IMG/VR virus record: IMGVR_UViG_3300034073_002242
Location: 1-25,171 of that record
Reading direction: 5' to 3' (one strand)
Length of the DNA: 25,171 nucleotides
From: a virus
Part shown: one piece after another, positions 1-8,536 of the stretch
Numbering within the stretch: position 1 is the first letter of the stretch
Layout: each line of letters opens with the position of its first letter
Program-made: the position numbers and the translations under genes
The notes under the pieces: generated by a model
Databases searched by the model: none
What the model was told of the DNA's origin: nothing
The model's input: the letters and a program-made list of their open reading frames with translations, nothing else

Positions 1-2
1 AA

Positions 3-842
3 TATATTAGCGATGTAGAATATCCGGAACACGTTAAAAATTTCAAATCCATAGGTGTTCAAGATCCGCTTACAAAATTTAACTTTGTTACTTATAAGTC
101 TGGCTCATGGGAAAGATTACGTATTGACGCCAGCACAGATCAAATCGTAACGCAATCAAGTCCAGGCGGACAAATTGATATCTTTGATTTCTCACAAAAT
201 AATTTCCATCTTTCTGGAACTTCTTTCCCGCAAGCCGCTCAAGTTATCGACCCAGAAAGATATTATTACAGCTTTATATCTCCAAAGTTTGATGAAGCAA
301 ATACAACTAACAAAGTAAGAATTCGATCATTTGAACAATATGAGAACGTTGTTGCTACTCCTTGGGCGCAAGTAGCCCCTGTATATGAAATACGCAGAAG
401 TGAACAACCAACGGATAGCACCAAGTTTAGCATTGAATACAGCGTTGTTGAAGCTCTTAATCAGGACATTATTAATATATTCTCAACTTTAGATGAACTT
501 GATAATGCATTAGGTGCTCCGGAGTTAGTATTCTCTCCAGATTATCCGGATTTAGAAAGTTTAAGAAACGTATACTTTAATCGTCTTACGGATAAGATTA
601 ATCTTAAACAATTCTTTGAGTTTTATAAGTGGTTTGATACAAACATCGGAACTTTTGTCTCTCAATTAATACCAAAGAAAACCAAATATTTTGGAACCAA
701 CTTCATAATAGAAAGTCATATGTTGGAACGTCCGAAGTTTGAATATTTGTTTAGCGAACTTTATTTGGGCGATAGCAATAGGACCGGGCTAAGAGATAGA
801 ATTTTGTTACAACTATTAGTTGGAACATTTGCAAAATATTGA
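3..842 (+). CDS. Virion structural protein, 3' part only
   Basis: An open frame runs from the left edge (frame of position 3) to TGA at 840-842, giving the last 279 residues of a protein whose start lies outside the window. The N-terminal part is beta-rich, with Gly/Ser/Asn turns. The C-terminal third is more helical, around the words QFFEFYKWFDTNIGTFVSQL and IPKKTKYFGTNFIIESHMLE. That style recurs, as far as I recall, in uncharacterised large-phage virion proteins. There are no catalytic motifs and no membrane segments. It belongs to the same co-oriented block as the following structural genes and ends 27 bases before the next start codon. A tail or fibre-associated role is inferred only from context. 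The reading frame is certain; the function is not. Confidence 0.8.
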   Translation, partial: YISDVEYPEHVKNFKSIGVQDPLTKFNFVTYKSGSWERLRIDASTDQIVTQSSPGGQIDIFDFSQNNFHLSGTSFPQAAQVIDPERYYYSFISPKFDEANTTNKVRIRSFEQYENVVATPWAQVAPVYEIRRSEQPTDSTKFSIEYSVVEALNQDIINIFSTLDELDNALGAPELVFSPDYPDLESLRNVYFNRLTDKINLKQFFEFYKWFDTNIGTFVSQLIPKKTKYFGTNFIIESHMLERPKFEYLFSELYLGDSNRTGLRDRILLQLLVGTFAKY

Positions 843-869
843 TTTTTTGTTTCGGTATATATCTATACT

Positions 870-1823
870 ATGACTATGACTGCATATTCTGAAACAGAAA
901 GCCTAATTGGCACAGAATTCTCTCCATATGACGATAGCACAGCAGGATATCCTGCCGCTACACGTATTGGTTCATATCCAGAAGATGTAATAGCTATCTT
1001 TAATCAATCTGGTTCTGGAATGGATACTTCCGCCTTTGATAAGTTTAGGCAGGGCGTTGAAATGAGATTGCCAAGACACGTATATGGTAGCACTCAACCA
1101 AAGCTTTGGGCTGGTAATCTTTTACAAATACCAAGAACATATTTGCCATATGGTGAAGCTAGAACTTGGACCGAATATGAAAATACTACTGAATATTATG
1201 ACAATATAATACCATTCAATCCAGTTCAATATATACAGTCACAAAACAACAACATAAACACGTATCCGTTTCCAATCTATTTCAATGATGGTCCACAAGA
1301 GGGACAAGAAGCTATTATGGAACCTCTTACGATTCCATTTAGAGCAGCTACATCATATGTCGAAGGTGCTTTCCCAGCTCGTAGACCAAAAGGAAATCTT
1401 GAAGATGGAAATCCAACTTCAGATATTCCACAATCAAATAACAGAGTATTTCAGTTTATAGAATACAATTCTCCACTAACTGCTAATCCATATCTAGACG
1501 CTGGACAAGAATACATTGGGGCTGGTTCTATAGAAGATGCTATTATAAGAGAAGGTTACGTTGATTTCATTTTAAGACTTGGCGATCCATTTGATGACAC
1601 CGAAACTGAAGTTATTGTTAAAGAATTGCAGTTTAATACGGGTTCAGTAGGTGGTCAAGCATTTGAAGCAGCCTTATTAAATTTAGATATTGGTTTAGAC
1701 GACGACATAAGAGGAAGTTATACTCAAAAATCAGCAACAGCAGGTTATACTGTGTATGGACCTGATCAGGGAAGATATGGAACTGATAGTATTGCATATA
1801 TGGGATGGAGCAGAGGATCATGA
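870..1823 (+). CDS. Hypothetical virion structural protein
   Basis: A 317-residue protein that I do not recognise as a named family. It is rich in Tyr, Pro, Asn and acidic residues and has no membrane segment or Cys cluster, which suits a soluble virion component. The C-terminal end (KSATAGYTVYGPDQGRYG) is Gly/Tyr-rich and probably forms an extended tail. Two in-frame ATGs stand close together (870 and 876), and neither has a convincing Shine-Dalgarno sequence, so the start is uncertain by two residues. The stop codon overlaps the next gene's ATG (ATGA at 1820-1823), so the two are probably translationally coupled. It lies between two long structural genes on the same strand. Structural role is inferred from context only. 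Confidence 0.75.
   Translation: MTMTAYSETESLIGTEFSPYDDSTAGYPAATRIGSYPEDVIAIFNQSGSGMDTSAFDKFRQGVEMRLPRHVYGSTQPKLWAGNLLQIPRTYLPYGEARTWTEYENTTEYYDNIIPFNPVQYIQSQNNNINTYPFPIYFNDGPQEGQEAIMEPLTIPFRAATSYVEGAFPARRPKGNLEDGNPTSDIPQSNNRVFQFIEYNSPLTANPYLDAGQEYIGAGSIEDAIIREGYVDFILRLGDPFDDTETEVIVKELQFNTGSVGGQAFEAALLNLDIGLDDDIRGSYTQKSATAGYTVYGPDQGRYGTDSIAYMGWSRGS
1812..1816 (+). promoter_or_regulatory. Shine-Dalgarno deciding the 1820 start
   Basis: AGAGG lies three bases before ATG 1820, with GGAG at 1807-1810 just upstream. The alternative in-frame ATG at 1805 precedes both motifs, so 1820 is the better start for the LamG-like gene. Confidence 0.6.
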
Positions 1824-4687
1824 GTAGACAAGAGAAAAGAACTAGAATAAGAGTAGTTCCTCCAAAGCTACAATTACGTGGCCAGGATGCTCTTACAGGC
1901 TCTTATCCAACCAATGTGCGCTTCTCATTAGATGGACGCTCAGGCAACTATAAAGTCGGTTATAACGATGTTCAGACGGTTGTATTTGGCACTCGTTCAA
2001 ATGGAACATCATGGCAAGACAGTATGATTGGATATTGGACTATGCAAAGACTGGGCCCAAGTGCTGGTGCGTCGGGCAGCATTACTTTTGAAGCAGAATT
2101 ATCCGGCTCTATTAAAGAAGGACTATTTCCATATCTAGATTTTAATTTAGCCGATGATCCTTCAACAAATTTTAAATTTATTGGAGTTAGTCAATCTTTT
2201 TCACATTATGGAAAGGCTTATAATGTAGATATCGATAAAGCAATTCCAACAGCCGGAACAACTGCAAATATTGAATTTCCATATATACAGCCAAATAAAT
2301 CATATGATTATAGACCAAATTTCAGTCCATATGGAATTATTTACGAACCATCATCTGCCATTACAAGTGTGACCCCATTATTAGCTCAAAATATGGACAC
2401 AGATAAAAGTCTATTTGAGTTTGCGGATCTAATAGTTCCAACTCCTGGTAAAATAGTCTATGAAAGCTTTACTTTTGCAGGTTGGTTTTACTATAATCAT
2501 GATGTTAGTAACGTTGTTAATGGAATGTATTTGATTGCCGGTCCATGTAGAAAAAGTCCATGGAATATTGACAATCTAGATTATGTTGCTTCTGTTACTG
2601 AGAATTTTACCGCTAATGCATTGGATTTTTCTATTTCATTTTTAAGTGGTAGCGCAGCAAATAGAATGACACTAAACACAGTTGCAGTTCCAAATTTAGT
2701 TGATACTTGGTTTCATTTTGCTTTTAGTTTTGATGGAAAAACTTCTGGAGTTCCAGCAACCTCAGATTCAATAAAAGTTTATATCAATGGAGAAAGAGTA
2801 GCCGCTTCATCTTTCAGCTCTTTTGGAGCCGGATTTGATTCATACGATACAGATACCGCAATACAATATGGAATTTCTTCTGGCTATTCATTCGCAAAAA
2901 ACTCATCAGTAACCGGCTCTGTTGGAGAAATTTCGTTTTTCAATAGAGAGTTAAATTCTGATGAAATAAAAGATATATATTATTCTCAAGTTCCATGGAA
3001 TAAGAAACGTCGTGTAATAGCTGGAACATCTATAGACCTTGATAATGACCCATATCCAGTAGATGCTGGAGAATACATGACCACGTTTAATAGAGATGGC
3101 ATGTTAGTTACCGGCTCTATTGTAAAGGGAGTTGGAGATAGCTCAGAGTGGGTTCATTTCTCTCCTGGGCAAGAGATGCAACCATTCCATGATCAACAAC
3201 AGTTTGCTGCTGATGCTAAGGGAGCCCCTGTTCAAAATCCTTTCTTTGCTACAGGTAGTGCAGAGACTTTAGTTGGTGAAGGATTTAACAGTCCTCTTTG
3301 GAGCAAAAACAAGATTGAAATACCAATACCGGTTGCATCAAATACGGTATTAAAATTACCAGAGGGAAAAATAGGTGCGGGATTGGAGGGCAGTTACGAT
3401 TCTCCGATGGCCTACTATAACTTTGATAAAAACGTTTGGGAACCAATAGGAATTGGAATAAAAATTAATTCATCTGACCTTACAGATTGTCAAGATTATT
3501 TGACCGTTGGTTTCTTTGATGGGTATCTAATGACGCAATCCATTGATACAGCGTTAGGGAATTTGAACATTAATGGTTTACATACTATGGGATATTGCGG
3601 AAGTGACTTTGGTTTTCCATATCATCCAAAATATCATGCAACTAGTTCACAAACTCTAGATATGAGCCAATATATCACAGAGCCTTTTCTCTTGGAAAAA
3701 GCTGTATTAAACATGGGACCATATAGCTTTGTAGTTGGGACAGTAGACCTAACGACCATTACTAGCGTTGTAACAGGCTCAATCACAACATTTTTCTTAT
3801 TAAATCAGAGAAGAAATCAAAACATAAATTATTTCAAACGTCAGGCGGCATTCGTAAATGGAGTTTTAACGACAGTTTCTGTATCTGCACACGTGCCAGC
3901 CGATACTGTTTTAACTTATGATGATGCGTTAGCGTCTCCTCCTATAACAACACGTGTAGATACGCTAAGAGATATCCTAGGTTTTTCTCAAGTGTATTCA
4001 TTTGCAAAAGATGTATTAAATACGGTGGTAAAAAGAGGCGCTTTTTCAATAGTGAGTGCTGTTACTAGTTCAATTAATGATCTAATACCGGTAACCAGTA
4101 ATGACATTCTTATTGAAACAAAAAATGCGGGTATTAGTGGTGCTAATTATAATATAACTCCAACGTTTTCAATGAGCATGGGGACACCACCCGGTCTTTT
4201 TAATGATTTTCAAAACATTGGTTTGACTAATCTCATGACCAAATATATTCCTGGATCTCCAGCAGTATTTGATACCATTTATATATCATTTGATGGTTCT
4301 AGGACCGGCATTAATGTTACGCAACTTTCAACACGTGGACTTAACAATGATCTTTTTCATTCTGAGGATATAGATAATAGTCTTGTGCCGGGACCAGAAT
4401 GGCCAAAAGATAAATGGAAACAAAATCCTTATATATTATATCCGCAAGATAAACTAATATTAGGTTGTCAGGCACCTGTATCAATAGCGCCAGCATTTAG
4501 AACTATATATGATATCGCTCTTGGAGCCACTAATGCTGAATGTGTGTTAACATTGCTAGCTAGTTCTAATTTTCTAGTTGAGCCAAAATTAATTCTATAT
4601 GGTTCTTATATCAGAGAAAATAGAGAATATAATGATGGAACCAATCAACTTTTGTCATCAGAAACAATTCACGAGGTCATAGAATAA
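1820..4687 (+). CDS. LamG-like (concanavalin A-fold) virion protein
   Basis: A protein of about 955 residues counted from ATG 1820, preferred over ATG 1805 because of the ribosome-binding sequence and the ATGA coupling with the upstream gene. Residues about 209-393 look like a LamG/concanavalin-type jelly roll: a 'FTFAGWFYYN' strand, the characteristic 'DTWFHFAFSFDG' segment followed by 'KVYINGERV', then 'GSVGEISFFNRELNSDEI'. This fold binds glycans in many extracellular and phage proteins, so adhesion or fibre decoration is plausible. The long C-terminal part (about 400-955) is beta-rich and unassigned. There are many short Gly-Ser turns (SGS, TGS). The next gene starts one base after its stop. 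The fold is a fair call; the virion role is inferred. Confidence 0.8.
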   Translation: MSRQEKRTRIRVVPPKLQLRGQDALTGSYPTNVRFSLDGRSGNYKVGYNDVQTVVFGTRSNGTSWQDSMIGYWTMQRLGPSAGASGSITFEAELSGSIKEGLFPYLDFNLADDPSTNFKFIGVSQSFSHYGKAYNVDIDKAIPTAGTTANIEFPYIQPNKSYDYRPNFSPYGIIYEPSSAITSVTPLLAQNMDTDKSLFEFADLIVPTPGKIVYESFTFAGWFYYNHDVSNVVNGMYLIAGPCRKSPWNIDNLDYVASVTENFTANALDFSISFLSGSAANRMTLNTVAVPNLVDTWFHFAFSFDGKTSGVPATSDSIKVYINGERVAASSFSSFGAGFDSYDTDTAIQYGISSGYSFAKNSSVTGSVGEISFFNRELNSDEIKDIYYSQVPWNKKRRVIAGTSIDLDNDPYPVDAGEYMTTFNRDGMLVTGSIVKGVGDSSEWVHFSPGQEMQPFHDQQQFAADAKGAPVQNPFFATGSAETLVGEGFNSPLWSKNKIEIPIPVASNTVLKLPEGKIGAGLEGSYDSPMAYYNFDKNVWEPIGIGIKINSSDLTDCQDYLTVGFFDGYLMTQSIDTALGNLNINGLHTMGYCGSDFGFPYHPKYHATSSQTLDMSQYITEPFLLEKAVLNMGPYSFVVGTVDLTTITSVVTGSITTFFLLNQRRNQNINYFKRQAAFVNGVLTTVSVSAHVPADTVLTYDDALASPPITTRVDTLRDILGFSQVYSFAKDVLNTVVKRGAFSIVSAVTSSINDLIPVTSNDILIETKNAGISGANYNITPTFSMSMGTPPGLFNDFQNIGLTNLMTKYIPGSPAVFDTIYISFDGSRTGINVTQLSTRGLNNDLFHSEDIDNSLVPGPEWPKDKWKQNPYILYPQDKLILGCQAPVSIAPAFRTIYDIALGATNAECVLTLLASSNFLVEPKLILYGSYIRENREYNDGTNQLLSSETIHEVIE

Positions 4688-4688
4688 T

Positions 4689-7568
4689 ATGCCTATCTTT
4701 GATCAATTTGAAACCGAACCTTATGCAACCTATTCTGGGTCATATACGGATAACTACATATATGGCTCTATATTCAATTCTTCTCCGGCATATAGTAGAG
4801 AAGTTATTGCCCTTAAAACAACTGGAATTGTCAGCTCCTCTTTTTATTCCAAAGACCTAAGCCGCTCAGATCAGTTGGGATATACAGAAGGAAATTATAT
4901 ATCCTCAAAAACCCAAAACATACTCAATAAGTTTTTTGATATATCAGAATATATCTTTGATTCAATTATTCCTTCTCCGATTGGTATTGGAAATGTAGAC
5001 AATACTTTAAATCCATACCTACAAACCACTTCTAGTTGGAAACAAATATTTTCGGCTAGCTTAAGCGGCTCTAGTAACTTAGGTCGGTCTGCTTTAACGG
5101 ACAATTCTTTTCATACCTTTTTTCCTGCGCAGGTTAAGGAAATACCAGCCGGCTCTGGTGATACCCTATCAATTCCGGACATTAATAACTTTACAAACAA
5201 CAAATGGTTAAACAATTTCCCATTTCAATCTAGATATAGACAATTAAGAAGGTTTCTAGGTGTTGGATTAGATAACACTTCAATAGAAGTTGACATATAT
5301 TCAGGAAGCTTTGTTTCTCCTGTAATTACAACTAAAGAGCTCGGTTCTCTATTTTATGTGTATGGAGATGCCAGCTATAGGGTCTATACCAGATATTCTC
5401 AATTTTGGGTGGGACTTGGATTAAAAAATGATATACAACATGTTCATATACCAACTAGATTTTTCAATCCAATACAAAAGATTTGTTTCACAAATTATAG
5501 CGGTTCTCAAAATTCTTGTTATGTAGCTTTTGGAGACAATGGAACGATATTGACTAGTTCTTTAGGATATCCAGATACATGGGAGCCTATATGTTTTGGT
5601 AGAGATGGATATAATGCTGGAGAGGGTATAGCCTCCGTAAATGAAATTGAAATCGATTCTTGGCCTTTTGTTACCAATTCCATTAGAGATGCTTTGGCTC
5701 TTGGATATTCGCCTTCTGGAAAAGATGGGTGCCATTGGCAATGGCTTTTAGTCGTGGAAGATATTAATAGACGTGGTAAAATAGTAAGAACAAAACCTGG
5801 TCTTCAAGGCAATGCTGACTATAAAATTCCCACCAAAAACCAATGGGAATATGTTAATTTAGATGCATCTATTAATTTTTCTGATCCAGTTGATATACAT
5901 TCTATATGTAGCGTCAATCCTGGAGGCATATCAGATTCTGGATATGAACTTTATGCTGGAGTATTTGCTGTTGGTAGAATTCTTGACGGTGGATTTGGTT
6001 CTGGTTTAGTAGCATATGTTGAAAAACCGGAGGCTCCTAGTTGTGTTGATACGGAATGGAACCGGTTTACACAGCCAGAAGTAACAGCGCCGGATGATGT
6101 ATTTCTTTCTGTGACGGCTAATAAATTTTTTGATTCAAAACCTCGTATTTGGACCTGCGGATATACAAAAGGTTCGCCAGATGTTGGGAAAATTATATCT
6201 GGGTCGCAAGATGTTGGGGTTCCTAATTGGAAAGATGTTACTCCGACTGCTCTTTTTGCTCCGGGCCCAGTTCCTGTTTTACGTTCTATAGCATATAACG
6301 TTACAAGTGGTTCAGCCGCCGATCTTTCGTCCGGTTTAGTTTGCGTTGGAGATAATGGAACAATATTGTATTCATCAGATGGTGGAGAAAATTGGAGTAA
6401 AAGAACTCCTGCAAATAGCTATACGGGAAGTTTCGTAGAAATAAAAAAGGCTTATAGCCTAAACAGCAATAATCCTATTGATTTAACTAATGTGGCATGG
6501 ATTGCAATCGGAGATGACGGAGAAATACAATTTAGTCAAAATGGTAATGCTTTAAATTGGTATAGTTTTAGAACAGGAAAACCAGCACCGGGGGCCATTC
6601 AAGCTTCAATTGATTATCCTAACCGTTTATATCCTTCTGCTAGTTTAGGGCGTTCAGTTGGAACAGATCCAAGTTGGAAGAATTTTTCTTATACTTTGCA
6701 AAATAGTTCTTTTAGGAGTTACTATGCAGGTTCAGTAGAAAGAACATTGGTTACAACCAATGCAAATATTATTAAACCACTATATACAATGGCTGCGGGA
6801 GGACTTTCAATACATGATTTTAATAAACAAATTCAAGGAGAAACAATAGGTTCAAGCAATACTTTGTTGGTGTGCAGAGTTGCAGATGTTTCATCAAGTA
6901 TTAAATTTGGGTTTGAATTCGGTAATTCTAATGGTTACGAGAAATATGGATTTTTACCACAATTAGAAATTAATAACTTTTATGAGCCAAGAAGGCCAAA
7001 TGCTATATGGATAAAGCCAACAAATAACGATTATAATAAAGCATTTTTTGGTTATGGAGAAGGCTTCGCTCTAGATTTAACCGACTGGCAATATGGGGCG
7101 CCTTTACAGGTTGGGAAAAAAGGAAAAACAGCCAATTTCTTAGATTGGAGCCCATATGATGTTTATTATAGCGGAAGCAATATTGACATTCCTCAGTTTA
7201 ACCTTTATAATCCAGAAATACGTGGATGGAAATATGGATTATATAGTGCGATTAACACAACAACTTCGGCAATCTGGCGCAGAGGCAGATATGGACAATT
7301 CCGAGATATGTTAGAGCAGAGATTATTCACAAGATATCTCCAGACTGAAACTGTTAATCCATATGCAAATATTAAATTAAATCAAAAATTAAGACAAACA
7401 GTAGATGGACCAATACAAGTTAGGTTTATATCTTCAAGTGCAATATATTCAGCATCTGTTGATTATGTGACTGCAACAAATCCAACATATAATCCTTATG
7501 ATAGTGGTATTTATGACATATACTATCGGAGTGGTCAACCATTCTTTGATAGACCAAATGAGGATTGA
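4689..7568 (+). CDS. Six-repeat beta-propeller-like virion protein (Ycf48/BNR type)
   Basis: A 959-residue protein. Residues about 265-630 contain successive units that each end in a short strand with Trp: TWEPI (near 296), QWEYV (384), EWNRF (455), NWKDV (513), NWSKR (567) and NWYSF (622). Several carry the Asp-box-like core of the BNR/Ycf48 families, such as FGDNGTILTSS, VGDNGTILYSSDGGENW and IGDDGEIQFSQNG. Known families with this pattern fold as beta-propellers and bind proteins or glycans. The flanks (1-260 and 640-959) are unassigned and Tyr/Ser/Asn-rich. GAGG at 4673-4676 is the likely but distant ribosome-binding site. The stop overlaps the leader of the next gene. A receptor-binding or tail role is inference. 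Confidence 0.8.
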   Translation: MPIFDQFETEPYATYSGSYTDNYIYGSIFNSSPAYSREVIALKTTGIVSSSFYSKDLSRSDQLGYTEGNYISSKTQNILNKFFDISEYIFDSIIPSPIGIGNVDNTLNPYLQTTSSWKQIFSASLSGSSNLGRSALTDNSFHTFFPAQVKEIPAGSGDTLSIPDINNFTNNKWLNNFPFQSRYRQLRRFLGVGLDNTSIEVDIYSGSFVSPVITTKELGSLFYVYGDASYRVYTRYSQFWVGLGLKNDIQHVHIPTRFFNPIQKICFTNYSGSQNSCYVAFGDNGTILTSSLGYPDTWEPICFGRDGYNAGEGIASVNEIEIDSWPFVTNSIRDALALGYSPSGKDGCHWQWLLVVEDINRRGKIVRTKPGLQGNADYKIPTKNQWEYVNLDASINFSDPVDIHSICSVNPGGISDSGYELYAGVFAVGRILDGGFGSGLVAYVEKPEAPSCVDTEWNRFTQPEVTAPDDVFLSVTANKFFDSKPRIWTCGYTKGSPDVGKIISGSQDVGVPNWKDVTPTALFAPGPVPVLRSIAYNVTSGSAADLSSGLVCVGDNGTILYSSDGGENWSKRTPANSYTGSFVEIKKAYSLNSNNPIDLTNVAWIAIGDDGEIQFSQNGNALNWYSFRTGKPAPGAIQASIDYPNRLYPSASLGRSVGTDPSWKNFSYTLQNSSFRSYYAGSVERTLVTTNANIIKPLYTMAAGGLSIHDFNKQIQGETIGSSNTLLVCRVADVSSSIKFGFEFGNSNGYEKYGFLPQLEINNFYEPRRPNAIWIKPTNNDYNKAFFGYGEGFALDLTDWQYGAPLQVGKKGKTANFLDWSPYDVYYSGSNIDIPQFNLYNPEIRGWKYGLYSAINTTTSAIWRRGRYGQFRDMLEQRLFTRYLQTETVNPYANIKLNQKLRQTVDGPIQVRFISSSAIYSASVDYVTATNPTYNPYDSGIYDIYYRSGQPFFDRPNED
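7560..7564 (+). promoter_or_regulatory. Shine-Dalgarno deciding the 7571 start
   Basis: GAGGA sits six bases before ATG 7571. A TTG codon at 7565 extends the frame by two residues but directly abuts this motif, so ATG 7571 is the better start. The site lies inside the end of the upstream gene. Confidence 0.6.
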
Positions 7569-7570
7569 CA

Positions 7571-8536
7571 ATGGCTGGCTTATTAGATCCTAAAACTCGT
7601 GTATTAGATACCGTCATCACAACAGAAGGTAAGAGACAAGCTGCTACTGGAAAGATGAAGGTCGAGTATCTTTCCTTTAGCGATGCTGGCGCTATATACG
7701 CCCTAGATACGCTTGTATCTGGTGGGCCAGACTTCACCTCACGTATAACATTTGAAGCCGGTAATCTGCCCCAGGACGCCATTGTATTTGAAACAGATGA
7801 TAGCGGCAATCTATTAGCTAATTTTGTAGACGGAGATTCTGGTTATAAAGTTAGAGCTGGAAAGGTATTTCCTGTATTGACAGGTTCTACAAGGTTTGAA
7901 GCACCATTTATAAGCGGCTCTCAGTTTGCATCCTTAGCTACGACACTATTAAGTTCTTCTCTTAAGAATTTCGAAAACTTATCTTTGTTAAGAAGTCCGG
8001 ATCCACTAGATATTAACTTTAACGAATTTATAATCGATAACAAAAGCTTGACGTTTAAAATATCTGACACAAAGCCAATACCAAATTCTGACATACAAGA
8101 GATCGATATTGATAATGTTGAAAGCATATTCTTTGACAAGAGATTATCCCATGTTCCAAACTTTCAATATTTACCCCCTATTAATAAACCAAAGATGGGT
8201 TCAACCAATTCTATAGTTTTAGGTACGTATAAAAATCTAAATCAAAACGGATATGGAACTTATGAATCTCTTGCTCTAGAGTTAAGCGGCTCATATGCTA
8301 ATGGGTTTAGTCGTGAGGTTAACTTCATAGAAACTTCTAGACAAAATAATATATTAGGGCAGTTTTTTGAAGTTTATTCAGACGGTTTGAAAAAGCTCGA
8401 TGTGATTGATTATGGCATATTCCCTCCAGATCAAAATGGAATAGCTCATCATGTATTTTTCGTTGGAAAAGTATTTATAGACAGCGATAATACGCCAACA
8501 TTCGTTAACATGTTTACATTAGTTTGGGAGATGTGA
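7571..8536 (+). CDS. Virion protein of the 'LD-V-T--G' N-terminal family
   Basis: A protein of about 321 residues. Its N-terminus (MAGLLDPKTRVLDTVITTEG, then K-R-Q, later 'YLSFSDAGAIYAL') matches in layout the start of the protein at 17401: a short leader, Leu-Asp-x-Val/Ala-x-Thr-x-x-Gly, a basic pair, a Ser/Phe beta strand, Asp, then a Tyr. The two are therefore probable paralogues. I know this N-terminal pattern from uncharacterised large-phage structural proteins but cannot assign a named part. The remainder is beta-rich with no catalytic motif. Its TGA (8534-8536) shares a base with the next gene's ATG, suggesting coupled expression with the Fn3-like protein. Confidence 0.75.
   Translation: MAGLLDPKTRVLDTVITTEGKRQAATGKMKVEYLSFSDAGAIYALDTLVSGGPDFTSRITFEAGNLPQDAIVFETDDSGNLLANFVDGDSGYKVRAGKVFPVLTGSTRFEAPFISGSQFASLATTLLSSSLKNFENLSLLRSPDPLDINFNEFIIDNKSLTFKISDTKPIPNSDIQEIDIDNVESIFFDKRLSHVPNFQYLPPINKPKMGSTNSIVLGTYKNLNQNGYGTYESLALELSGSYANGFSREVNFIETSRQNNILGQFFEVYSDGLKKLDVIDYGIFPPDQNGIAHHVFFVGKVFIDSDNTPTFVNMFTLVWEM
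8526..8530 (+). promoter_or_regulatory. Shine-Dalgarno deciding the 8536 start
   Basis: GGGAG lies five bases before ATG 8536, the normal spacing. The in-frame GTG at 8533 is too close and the TTG at 8524 lies upstream of the motif, so ATG 8536, which overlaps the previous stop as TGATG, is the favoured start. Confidence 0.6.

Noticed and set aside
830-848. Possible terminator: weak AAAAT/ATTTT stem followed by a T run after the first gene
   Set aside because: The stem is only five A-T pairs and the next gene of the same block starts within 27 bases.
7426-7809. 127-codon minus-strand open frame across a gene junction
   Set aside because: It is antisense to two well-supported genes and has Cys/Ser/Leu-rich content typical of shadow frames.
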